In this document: positions 15,638 through 22,941 of the stretch, piece by piece
How positions within the stretch are numbered: the first letter of the stretch is position 1
Layout of the letters: each line of letters begins with the position of its first letter
Source of the DNA: JADJLQ01 sp034439915
Lineage (GTDB): Bacteria; Bacteroidota; Bacteroidia; Chitinophagales; Saprospiraceae
Reading direction: 5' to 3'
Assembly: GCA_034439915.1 (NCBI GenBank)
Contig: JAWXBI010000224.1
Location: 1 to 25,367 of the forward strand
Length of the DNA: 25,367 bases
Notes under the pieces: model-generated
What the model saw: the letters and a program-made list of their open reading frames with translations, nothing else
What the model was told of the DNA's origin: nothing
The model's database searches: none
Program-made: the position numbers and the translations under genes

Positions 15638-16594
15638 TTGAATGTAATCGAAGAATACAGGGCCTGGGCCAATTTACAAGGGGATCACCTGCCTTTGTTT
15701 TTTAGACCATGGTGGCTGGATGCAGTCTGTCTGCCAGATCGGTGGCAAATAGCCCTGGCGAGAAATAAAGAAAATAAAATCATTGGAGTCCTGCCCCTCT
15801 TTAAATTTAATAAAAAAGGAATTCGGGTCATTGGACTTCCATTCCTGACACCCTATATGGGGGTCTATATGGAGTATCCTGCAAAACAAAAATTGAATTC
15901 CAAATATGATTTTGAAAAAGAGGTATTGGATAAACTAATTCAACAGATTCCGTCCTCACCTTATTTACAGCAAAAGTTTTTCCCATCCCTGACATATGGG
16001 CTTCCTTTTTACTGGCAGGGATTCAAACTGGATTGGAGATATACTTATCATCTTTCTTTGCAGCTAGATGAAAAAACCATTTGGGAAAACATGGAAGGGT
16101 CAGCCCGCACTCAACTGCTAAAAACATTAAAACAGGTAGAGGTCATTGAGAGCAGCGACACCCAGATAATGTATCAGTTGGTCCAGATGACATTTAGCCG
16201 TCAAGGGAAAAAAATGCCCTACTCCCTGACAGAATTTGAGCGACTCTACCAGGCGGCCTCGCACTATCAAAAAGGTAAAATTTATCTGGCTGTATTAAAA
16301 GAAAATCAAACGCCTGTCGCTGGCATGTTTTTAGCCCATGATACCGATACGGTGTATAATCTGGTTCTCGGACGCAATCACCAACTTGATCCCGGAGGAA
16401 GTATCCATGGAATATTGTGGACGGCGATTAAAGACAACTTAGGGAAATATCAGATTTTTGATTTTGAAGGCAGTATGCTGGAAGGGCCTGAACGTATGTT
16501 CAGGTCGTTTGGAAGCATACGGGTGCCGGTATTACAGGTCACCCGCTATAAAAACAGATGGTGGAAAGCAGCCTTTGCTTTAATCGGGAGATGA
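15638..16594 (+). CDS. GNAT/FemAB-like acyltransferase
   Basis: The 318-residue protein has the two-lobe form of the GNAT_6/FemAB-like group (PF13480): an N-terminal lobe with FFRPWWLDAVC and IIGVLPLFKF, then a C-terminal lobe with GKIYLAVLKENQTPVAGMFLAHDTDTVYNLVLGRNHQLDPGGS and YQIFDFEGSMLEGPERMFRSFG. Relatives transfer acyl or aminoacyl groups to cell-wall, exopolysaccharide or lipid precursors; the substrate here is unknown. The only standard in-frame start near the family N-terminus is TTG at 15638; the ATG at 15642 is out of frame. It is 54 bases after lgt and ends at a hairpin before proA. Confidence 0.8.
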   Translation: MNVIEEYRAWANLQGDHLPLFFRPWWLDAVCLPDRWQIALARNKENKIIGVLPLFKFNKKGIRVIGLPFLTPYMGVYMEYPAKQKLNSKYDFEKEVLDKLIQQIPSSPYLQQKFFPSLTYGLPFYWQGFKLDWRYTYHLSLQLDEKTIWENMEGSARTQLLKTLKQVEVIESSDTQIMYQLVQMTFSRQGKKMPYSLTEFERLYQAASHYQKGKIYLAVLKENQTPVAGMFLAHDTDTVYNLVLGRNHQLDPGGSIHGILWTAIKDNLGKYQIFDFEGSMLEGPERMFRSFGSIRVPVLQVTRYKNRWWKAAFALIGR

Positions 16595-16617
16595 ACCCCT
16601 GGCTTTAGCCCGGGGTT
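16594..16617. terminator. Stem-loop between the acyltransferase gene and proA
   Basis: AACCCC (16594-16599) pairs with GGGGTT (16612-16617), and inner GGC/GCC extends the stem around a TTTA loop. It starts at the acyltransferase stop codon. Only ATTA follows rather than a T-run, so termination is possible but not assured; a new promoter-like box sits just downstream. Confidence 0.45.
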
Positions 16618-16619
16618 AT

Positions 16620-16627
16620 TACCTTTG
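16620..16627 (+). promoter_or_regulatory. Candidate -7 box for proA (TACCTTTG)
   Basis: TACCTTTG matches the Bacteroidota -7 consensus TAnnTTTG and ends 13 bases before the proA ATG, implying a very short leader. No clear TTTG -33 element is present at the expected distance. Confidence 0.5.
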
Positions 16628-16640
16628 CATCCCATTTGGC

Positions 16641-17837
16641 ATGAACAGCGAAATAAAAAATAAGGTTTTAGCGCATATGTCCTCGTTGTTGAAAGACAAC
16701 ACAGAAACATTGCTGCAAGCCAATGCCCTGGATCTCGCTTCAGCTGATCCGTCTGACCTTACCATCTATGACAGATTGAAGATTGACCACAAAAAAATTG
16801 ATGGCATGATTCAATCGCTGAAAGATACCATAGATCAGCCCGACCCGGTAGGCCAGGAAAAATATCATTATCACCACCCCCAGGGCATACAGATTTATAA
16901 CCGCAACGCTCCTTTTGGCACCATCCTCATCATTTATGAATCCCGGCCCGATGTTACCATTGAAGCAGCAGCCCTGGCTTTTAAAGCCGGAAATAAAATT
17001 TTACTCAAAGGAGGAAAAGAAGCCAGAAATTCCAATATTGTTTTAGTTGAATTGTGGCGACAAGCTTTGGTCCTTTTTGAAATTGACCCCGGTTATATTC
17101 AGTACCTGGATTATACCCGGGAGCAAACCACGGATTTGCTTCAATCTTCTGATAAGCAAATAGACCTGGTCGTACCAAGAGGTGGAGATCAACTGATCGC
17201 ACTGGTAAAAAAGTATTCTTCTGCTCCTGTACTGGTCAGCGGCAGGGGAAACAATTTTATTTACATTCATGCCAAGGCTGACCTGGCCAAAGCAATGGAA
17301 ATTATACTCAATTCCAAATTGCATAAGATCAGTGTCTGTAATGCCGCAGACAAGATTTTAATTGACCGGGACCTTCCGGGCATTGAACAATTCACCGAAC
17401 AAATCATATCTGCCTTACATATCTCCCAGGTCGAAATTATGGGAGATCAAACCATGGCCCGAAAAAAAGAGGTTTTAAATATTAAAATCATCCGCGACGA
17501 AGCAGTTTGGTACGAAGAGTTTTTGGCAAAAAAAATTTTGTTTGCCGAAATAGATGGTCTTGAACAAGCTATTTATAAAATCAACCAATATTCGGGGCAT
17601 CATACTGCTGTAATCGTGACAGAGGATGATCAGGCGGCGTCCAAATTTATGGAAGAGGTGGACGCGGCATCCGTTATACATAATGCTTCGTCCCGGTATA
17701 CTGATGGTGGGCAGTTTGGCCTGGGTGCAGAACTTGCGATCAGCACGGATAAACTCCATCATCGCGGACCACTTGGGCTTAATCAACTCGTGACCAATAA
17801 GTGGTATGTCTATGGCAATGGACAAGTAAGAGATTAA
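16641..17837 (+). CDS. proA: Glutamate-5-semialdehyde dehydrogenase (gamma-glutamyl phosphate reductase)
   Basis: ProA reduces gamma-glutamyl phosphate with NADPH to glutamate-5-semialdehyde, the second step of proline synthesis. The 398-residue sequence carries NAPFGTILIIYESRPDVTIEAAALAFKAGN, the LKGGKEARNSN cofactor segment, the RGGDQLIALV stretch and the catalytic Cys233 in HKISVCNAADKILI. The C-terminus has RYTDGGQFGLGAELAIST and RGPLGLNQLVTNKWYVYG, diagnostic of ProA. Length is close to the usual 410-420. It precedes proB, the reverse of the enterobacterial order, with a 157-base gap. A TACCTTTG box and a hairpin lie just upstream. Confidence 0.96.
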   Translation: MNSEIKNKVLAHMSSLLKDNTETLLQANALDLASADPSDLTIYDRLKIDHKKIDGMIQSLKDTIDQPDPVGQEKYHYHHPQGIQIYNRNAPFGTILIIYESRPDVTIEAAALAFKAGNKILLKGGKEARNSNIVLVELWRQALVLFEIDPGYIQYLDYTREQTTDLLQSSDKQIDLVVPRGGDQLIALVKKYSSAPVLVSGRGNNFIYIHAKADLAKAMEIILNSKLHKISVCNAADKILIDRDLPGIEQFTEQIISALHISQVEIMGDQTMARKKEVLNIKIIRDEAVWYEEFLAKKILFAEIDGLEQAIYKINQYSGHHTAVIVTEDDQAASKFMEEVDAASVIHNASSRYTDGGQFGLGAELAISTDKLHHRGPLGLNQLVTNKWYVYGNGQVRD

Positions 17838-17892
17838 AACTATTGCTAGGTTAAATCTAAAATGTATAATTTTCCACAACGACAAAAAGACC

Positions 17893-17923
17893 ACAGCGAT
17901 GCAACGAAAACGGCTATCGCTGT
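17893..17923. other. Stem-loop in the proA-proB gap
   Basis: ACAGCGAT (17893-17900) and ATCGCTGT (17916-17923) form a perfect 8-bp stem with a 15-base loop, and CCAC/GTGG segments outside it can add pairs. It lies about 70 bases before the proB start, which itself has a good purine-rich ribosome site (AGGGAAGGAA). It could be a mild attenuator or mRNA-processing element. No U-run follows the stem. Confidence 0.5.
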
Positions 17924-17994
17924 ATTCGTGGGAGAATATCCCTCATTACAAGGTTAACTAGACACCAGGTTGCATTTTTCAAAAAGGGAAGGAA

Positions 17995-18762
17995 ATGAAG
18001 AAGAAGAAACGAATCGTACTAAAACTGGGAAGCACTACCCTGACGAAAGGCACCAATCTGATTTCCCGCGGCAAGCTGGAAGATATAGCCAAACAAATCA
18101 ATGAACTAAAAAAGGACCATGAGATCGTCATCGTGACCTCTGGTGCAATCGCAGCCGCTAAACATTTTATAGAACTTCACCGCGGTAATCCGGTCGCTGT
18201 AAAACAAGCACTCGCAGCTATCGGCCAACCTGTCCTGATGCGTTTTTACCAGGAAGTGTTTAATGATTATGAACTGAAGATCGGACAATGCCTCCTGACC
18301 TACCGTGATTTTGAAAATGAACTTTCACGTGCCAACACGCTGGATACCATCAACACCCTCCTCGATAACGGGTATATCCCGGTAATCAATGAAAATGATA
18401 CCATTGCGACCGATGAAATCAAATTCGGGGATAATGATAAACTAGGCGCATTGACAGCGGTTTTACTTAAAGCCGACCTATTGATCCTGGCTTCGGATAT
18501 TGACGGACTCTATGACGCGGATCCCAACAATAACCCAGATGCCAAACTCATTCTTAAAGTGAATGACCTGGACGCTGTAGAATATTTACAAAATGGTAGC
18601 ACTTCGGCATTGGGCACAGGAGGAATCAAATCAAAAATTGAAGCTGCCCGGATTTGCCAGGCACATGGAGTAGAGATGTGGATCGTCAACGGCTGGAAAG
18701 ATGATTTTGCTATAAATGCGATAAACGGTCTAATCCCATTTACCGGTTTTGCTGTGAAATAA
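17995..18762 (+). CDS. proB: Glutamate 5-kinase, PUA-less form
   Basis: ProB phosphorylates glutamate with ATP to gamma-glutamyl phosphate, the first and feedback-inhibited step of proline synthesis. The 255-residue protein is a complete amino-acid-kinase domain: VLKLGSTTLT (nucleotide loop), VTSGAIAAA, INENDTIATDEIKFGDNDKLGALTA (substrate site) and ASDIDGLYDADP, ending with GTGGIKSKIEAA. It stops where E. coli ProB (367 residues) continues into the C-terminal PUA domain, so this is the short form known from several phyla. A purine-rich site (AGGGAAGGAA) immediately precedes the ATG, one of the few strong ribosome sites in the window. Confidence 0.95.
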   Translation: MKKKKRIVLKLGSTTLTKGTNLISRGKLEDIAKQINELKKDHEIVIVTSGAIAAAKHFIELHRGNPVAVKQALAAIGQPVLMRFYQEVFNDYELKIGQCLLTYRDFENELSRANTLDTINTLLDNGYIPVINENDTIATDEIKFGDNDKLGALTAVLLKADLLILASDIDGLYDADPNNNPDAKLILKVNDLDAVEYLQNGSTSALGTGGIKSKIEAARICQAHGVEMWIVNGWKDDFAINAINGLIPFTGFAVK

Positions 18763-18825
18763 ATATAGGGTGTATCCAGACCTGGAAGGTTTCATTCCGA
18801 AATACAAGGTCAAATATTTCAGATC

Positions 18826-18896
18826 TTACTCCTTCATTCCTTTATCTCTTCATCCCTTCATTCCTTCATTCTTTAATTCTTTAATTCTTTAATTCA
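18826..18896. repeat. Low-complexity tandem repeat (CTTTAATT / TTCATTCC)
   Basis: The stretch starts as pyrimidine-rich CCTTCATTCC-like words and becomes CTTTAATT repeated three times near 18870-18895. It contains the stop codon and the last codons (ELKN-stop) of rnhB on the minus strand. It fills most of the gap between proB and rnhB. Confidence 0.75.
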
Positions 18897-19489
18897 AATA
18901 AGTCCCCCTGCACCGCCCTGTTCCATTGAAAGGTTTTTCGATGATGGATACATTCTCCATATTGTCTCAGAGCATATTTATGTTTCGGAGTTGGGTAACC
19001 TTTATTTTGCTCCCAACAGTAATGAGGAAAATCCTGGTGCAATCCAACCATATATTCGTCCCTATGGGTCTTGGCCAAAATTGAAGCGGCTGCGATAGAA
19101 AGGTAGAGGGCATCACCATCCACAATACATTGATGCGGAATATCCCCAAATGGCCTGAACCGATTTCCATCCACCAGAATTAACTCGGGGCAAACTGGCA
19201 ATTTTTCCAAAGCAAGTTGCATGGCTTTTACCGAAGCCCACAGGATATTGAGATGGTCGATTTCGGTGGGGGTGCAAGAAGCAACGGACCAATGCAGAGC
19301 TTTTTTTTCGATGATTAAACGGAGCCGGTCTCGTTCACGGTGATTGAGCTTTTTGGAATCATCGATGCCGGGATTTCGAAAACCTTTGGGCAGGATCACA
19401 GCTGCAGCATAGACAGGCCCGGCAAGGCATCCTCTCCCCGCCTCATCTACCCCGGCTTCTATTAACCCCTTTTTAAAATATGATCTCAA
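18881..19489 (-). CDS. rnhB: Ribonuclease HII
   Basis: RNase HII cuts RNA in RNA-DNA hybrids and removes single ribonucleotides from DNA. The 202-residue product contains VDEAGRGCLAGPVYAAAVIL and all four metal-binding carboxylates at the E. coli spacing: Asp15, Glu16, Asp107 (LVDGNRF) and Asp126 (VDGDALY), plus AAASILAKTHRDEYM and NKGYPTPKH. The ATG at 19489 gives a normal N-terminus. The last four residues come from the tandem repeat at the 3' end. The gene is alone between two plus-strand units. Confidence 0.96.
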   Translation of the reverse strand: MRSYFKKGLIEAGVDEAGRGCLAGPVYAAAVILPKGFRNPGIDDSKKLNHRERDRLRLIIEKKALHWSVASCTPTEIDHLNILWASVKAMQLALEKLPVCPELILVDGNRFRPFGDIPHQCIVDGDALYLSIAAASILAKTHRDEYMVGLHQDFPHYCWEQNKGYPTPKHKYALRQYGECIHHRKTFQWNRAVQGDLFELKN

Positions 19490-19524
19490 TCTCCTAAAAT
19501 GTTTGTTTAAAAGTAATCAATACT

Positions 19525-19640
19525 TTAACCCTACACTTCTACACCCCTACACCTATTAACCACCCATCAGGCCACCAATCACCAATCCCATCCCAAGCTT
19601 CTAACACTCAACCTCCAACTTCCACCCCCCCAACCCCTAT
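19525..19640. repeat. C-rich low-complexity intergenic segment
   Basis: This stretch upstream of the radical SAM gene is strongly depleted in G on the plus strand, with words such as CCTACACTTCTACACCCCTACACC and CCACCCATCAGG-type runs, ending in CCACCCCCCC. No convincing reading frame or terminator was seen in it. It resembles the other low-complexity spacers of the window in kind but not in sequence. Confidence 0.55.
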
Positions 19641-19646
19641 TTCAAT

Positions 19647-19654
19647 TATCTTTG
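19647..19654 (+). promoter_or_regulatory. Candidate -7 box for the radical SAM gene (TATCTTTG)
   Basis: TATCTTTG fits TAnnTTTG and ends only eight bases before the TTG start at 19663. Transcription beginning about seven bases after the box would give an almost leaderless mRNA. No TTTG -33 element at the standard spacing was identified. Confidence 0.5.
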
Positions 19655-19662
19655 TCACCATT

Positions 19663-20958
19663 TTGAAGCTGAAAAAATCACCCTATCTTTTATATGCAGA
19701 TGCAAAAGGCCTTACTTATGAGGACAAATCCTTGTATGCGCTTGGCCGATCGGGCTGGGATGCCGGTGATGTACCTTTGGAAGAGTGGATAGAATTGCCT
19801 GATGGTGGTCAGTTATACACATTACCTGATCGGCAAGGATTGGGTATAGATGTCAAATCCGGCCAAATTAGAGTTTGTGAAAAAGGCAGGGCTGTGGCCG
19901 CTTTTGTACCTCCGGCTTATACTGTTTTGAGATTATCACCATACGTAACACTTCCTGAAGCTACACCCCTGCCCTTATATTGTTACAGTGCAGTGAGCTG
20001 GTCAGGAGGAAAATTATATGTGCCGGCTACCCGTATTGAACAAGACATACGACAGGAAGCAGCAGGTTATGATGATGAAAAAATCGCCAGGGGGATAGCA
20101 TTATTTACTTCGCTCTATCCTCAAAACCGTTTAGTGAAACACCTGGCGGAAAATTGTGCAGCCCGGTATACCTGCCCTGCAGCCCGCAATTTTTTTCTGG
20201 GCAGGTGGGAATGCCCTATCCCGGTTTCACCCGCCTGTAATGCCAATTGCCTCGGATGTATCTCTTTTATACCCGCAACAGAAGTATTTCAATCCTCCCA
20301 TGATAGATTATCGTTTAAACCTACAGCGGCCGAAATTATAGAATATACTGTTCCTCACCTGGAAACTGCACCTTATCCGATTATCAGTTTTGGTCAGGGT
20401 TGCGAAGGAGAACCGCTGCTGATGTGGGAAACTATTCGCGAAGCCATTCTACAGATCCGGAAATTTACCCCCAAAGGTTCAATCAATATCAATACCAATG
20501 GAAGTAAACCGGAGGCAGTGAATCTTCTTTGCCAATCCGGCCTTAATTCAATCCGGGTATCAATGAATTCAGCCCAGGAAAGACTTTATACCGCCTATTA
20601 TTTGCCTAATAATTATAAGTTTCAGGATATCGTCGAAAGCCTCAAAATAGTCCGTTCCCATGGTGGCTGGGCATCTATTAATTATTTTGTATTCCCGGGG
20701 GTCACCGACACAGCGGCCGAATTTCAGGCTCTTTGTGACCTGATTGACTATACCGGTTTGTCCATGATCCAGTGGAGAAACTTTAATATCGATCCCGATT
20801 TTTACCTGCATAAGTTAAACATTGGAGATAGTGATCCGGGTATGGGGCTGCTGGAGATGATGAATTTGCTTCAGGAAAAATACCCGGATTTAAAATTTGG
20901 GTATTTCAATCCGCCCAAAGAAAGGATGGCCAATTATGAGATGGATTTTGCACATTAA
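19663..20958 (+). CDS. Radical SAM protein of unknown substrate
   Basis: The 431-residue protein has a radical SAM core with Cys192-x3-Cys196-x2-Cys199 (SPACNANCLGCIS), the ligands of the 4Fe-4S cluster that cleaves S-adenosylmethionine. Downstream elements fit the barrel: ISFGQGCEGEPLL (glycine-rich SAM-binding strand), SININTNGSKPEAV, SIRVSMNSAQERLY and WASINYFVFPGVTD. The first 160 residues are a separate N-terminal part containing a proline-rich PLPLYCYSAVSW segment and no family I recognise. No extra C-terminal cysteine cluster of the SPASM type is apparent. Start is TTG at 19663 (KLKKSPYLLYADAKG follows), with a -7 box directly upstream. No adjacent gene suggests a peptide or tRNA substrate. 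Confidence 0.85.
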   Translation: MKLKKSPYLLYADAKGLTYEDKSLYALGRSGWDAGDVPLEEWIELPDGGQLYTLPDRQGLGIDVKSGQIRVCEKGRAVAAFVPPAYTVLRLSPYVTLPEATPLPLYCYSAVSWSGGKLYVPATRIEQDIRQEAAGYDDEKIARGIALFTSLYPQNRLVKHLAENCAARYTCPAARNFFLGRWECPIPVSPACNANCLGCISFIPATEVFQSSHDRLSFKPTAAEIIEYTVPHLETAPYPIISFGQGCEGEPLLMWETIREAILQIRKFTPKGSININTNGSKPEAVNLLCQSGLNSIRVSMNSAQERLYTAYYLPNNYKFQDIVESLKIVRSHGGWASINYFVFPGVTDTAAEFQALCDLIDYTGLSMIQWRNFNIDPDFYLHKLNIGDSDPGMGLLEMMNLLQEKYPDLKFGYFNPPKERMANYEMDFAH

Positions 20959-21196
20959 TCCGTTTATAGGTTCCTTCATAATCCTAAATTTATGCAGTTT
21001 GGAATCGGGTTTCGTTAAACCCGAAGACCCGGATGACCAGAGGTACATGTTCCAGACTATGTATTTAGTTACCAACATGGAGTTTATAAGAAGATGGGCT
21101 GGGAAAACAGGAATTTCCGGGAAAGAGCACGAATGAAATATAAAACAGGATGGTATAATCGTTTAACTTTGAAAACCCTCTGTAATATTTTGCCTC
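20959..21196. other. Gap between the radical SAM gene and the secreted protein gene
   Basis: About 240 bases with no firm gene. One plus frame from 21037 reads VYKKMGWENRNFRERAR and stops at 21204, inside the next gene; the YKKMGW piece vaguely resembles the end of GNAT acetyltransferases. A second frame (start possible at 20939) would give a 65-residue product with GSFIILNLCSLESGF. Neither has a start context or recognisable family, so this is reported as undefined, possibly a gene remnant. Confidence 0.35.
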
Positions 21197-22636
21197 ATGA
21201 ATAGATGGAGTATTATTATTGCTTTACTTTTTGCAACCGGCTTTGCCCGGGCCCAGAAGGTAACTGTTTCGGACGAAATCACGTTGCGAAACGATTTGTC
21301 CTATGACCTGGTGGGCAAGATAGATAGTCATTTTATTTTATTCAGGGACCGCGGCAGCAAATTCGAAGCCAGGATTTACAACCAGGAGCTCAAATTAAAA
21401 ATGGATAAGGATATTACCTTGTCTGACCGCAATTGTAATATTTATGCTTCGCTGGCGACTGCCAATTCGTTTTATATATTTTATGGGTTTCGCCACCGCG
21501 GTGATTATTATCTGCAAGGGGATGAACTGGACAGTGATTGTAATATCATTTCCTCCGATACCATTAAAGTTTTCGAAAACATCATTTTAAACCCCAATAT
21601 CCGGTATGCCCGTTCAGAAGACAGGTCCAAAATTATTTTTTTTACAGACGAAAAGGACCACGAAATGCAAGTCGTATTATTTGACATCAAGACCAGGAAA
21701 ACGATCTATGACCGTAAAATTTATTTTAAGGAGACATACCTGAAAGATGATTTCAGAAGTTTGCTGGTCACCAATACGGGAGATATGCTCCTGATCCTGG
21801 AGAAGAACAATTTCCGGTCTAAAAAGGACAAACATGTTTTTGAAATTCATCGGTTTTATCCATCGGCCGACGCCGCCGAAACCTATATCGTACCGGTCTT
21901 CCGTTTTGTAAGTTTTCACAGCAAATTTGTGTACGACAATGTCAACCATCAATTGGTGGGCGGAGGGGTCTATTCTCAAAAAAACCTCAGTCGGGCAGAG
22001 GGAGTATACTATTTAAAACATTCTCTGCAGGCGGGTGCGGAAGAACGATTGACGACCTTTGCTTTTCAATCCCGATTTGACGAAGAAATTACAAAACGAT
22101 CCAAGGATAAAAACGAATTCAGCCAGCTTGAAGTCAGTGATATTGCCCTGCATCAGGATGGGGGAGCCCTGCTTATCATGGAAATCAAAAAAGAGTATGA
22201 AAGAAGGTCAGCTTATGGCAGCGGACGCAATCTGAACATACCCGGAGGAGGATACCGGAATGCGATGCTGGTAGATTATTATTATGAGGACATGGCATTG
22301 TTTTCTGTCAATGCGGATGGCAACCTGCTGTGGACCGATATCCTGCATAAAAAACAGTATTCCCATGATGATGATGGCATATTTTCTTCGTTTTTCCTCT
22401 TCAAAAACCCAACCCGGCTCAGGTTGGTATACAATGATGAAATCAGTTCAGAAAATACAGTCAGTGAATATGTCGTCCACGGAGATGGAAAGTATCAGCG
22501 GAAGAGCGTGCTGAGTACAGAATACGTACGGTTACAATTGCGGTTTAAAGATGCCGTACAAGTCTCTCCGTCGGCGTTTATCGTCCCTTCCCAGCGTGCT
22601 TTACGCCTCAATCTGGTCAAAATAGAATACCTCTAA
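21197..22636 (+). CDS. Secreted protein of unknown function
   Basis: The 479-residue product begins with a clear signal peptide (MNRWSIIIALLFATGFARAQ, cut after ARA or AQ), so it is exported. I do not recognise the family. The mature part is rich in short beta-strand-like segments with charged turns (HFILFRDRGSKFEARIYNQ, SKIIFFTDEKDHEMQVVLFD, DMLLILEKNNF, GALLIMEIKKEYE, MALFSVNADGNLLW), a look common to Bacteroidota beta-propeller-like proteins. A glycine-rich, basic stretch (ERRSAYGSGRNLNIPGGGY) interrupts it near residue 340. No lipobox, transmembrane helix or C-terminal sorting domain is visible. It is the only gene between the radical SAM gene and glnN. Confidence 0.7.
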   Translation: MNRWSIIIALLFATGFARAQKVTVSDEITLRNDLSYDLVGKIDSHFILFRDRGSKFEARIYNQELKLKMDKDITLSDRNCNIYASLATANSFYIFYGFRHRGDYYLQGDELDSDCNIISSDTIKVFENIILNPNIRYARSEDRSKIIFFTDEKDHEMQVVLFDIKTRKTIYDRKIYFKETYLKDDFRSLLVTNTGDMLLILEKNNFRSKKDKHVFEIHRFYPSADAAETYIVPVFRFVSFHSKFVYDNVNHQLVGGGVYSQKNLSRAEGVYYLKHSLQAGAEERLTTFAFQSRFDEEITKRSKDKNEFSQLEVSDIALHQDGGALLIMEIKKEYERRSAYGSGRNLNIPGGGYRNAMLVDYYYEDMALFSVNADGNLLWTDILHKKQYSHDDDGIFSSFFLFKNPTRLRLVYNDEISSENTVSEYVVHGDGKYQRKSVLSTEYVRLQLRFKDAVQVSPSAFIVPSQRALRLNLVKIEYL

Positions 22637-22941
22637 TCGACACAGCCGGACAGCAGGATTTGAAAGTCCTGTTTATGCCCCTCAACCCCTGATTTAAGGC
22701 CGATCTTTCCGTTTTTTTGAGGCAAAACCAGCCAGGGGCAGTTCCTTTTATAAGTGCCTGTTATTGTGTGAGATGACTGCCCACAGTTCATTTTTCCCTG
22801 GTTTTTAAAAAAAATAATTAAACCGATTTTTTAGAAATAACATATCTGACAGCCATTTTTTAGTAAAATCGAAACAGCTTTTCTCCGAATAATGATAAAA
22901 AATATATTTTTACAGCCGTTTTTAAACCCAAAAAAATAAAA
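22637..22941. promoter_or_regulatory. glnN upstream region
   Basis: This 305-base gap contains no supported gene. CAGGA (22651 region) and TCCTG can form a small hairpin just after the upstream stop codon, and GGGGCAG with CTGCCC form another pair further along. The last 140 bases are very A+T-rich with T- and A-runs, as expected for a promoter region. No confident TAnnTTTG box or nitrogen-control site could be placed. Confidence 0.35.

Noticed and set aside
17475..17894. 139-residue minus-strand frame over the end of proA
   Set aside because: It is antisense to conserved ProA sequence, with no family features.
20897..21136. 79-residue frame overlapping the radical SAM 3' end
   Set aside because: It overlaps conserved coding sequence, has no family match by eye and no start context.
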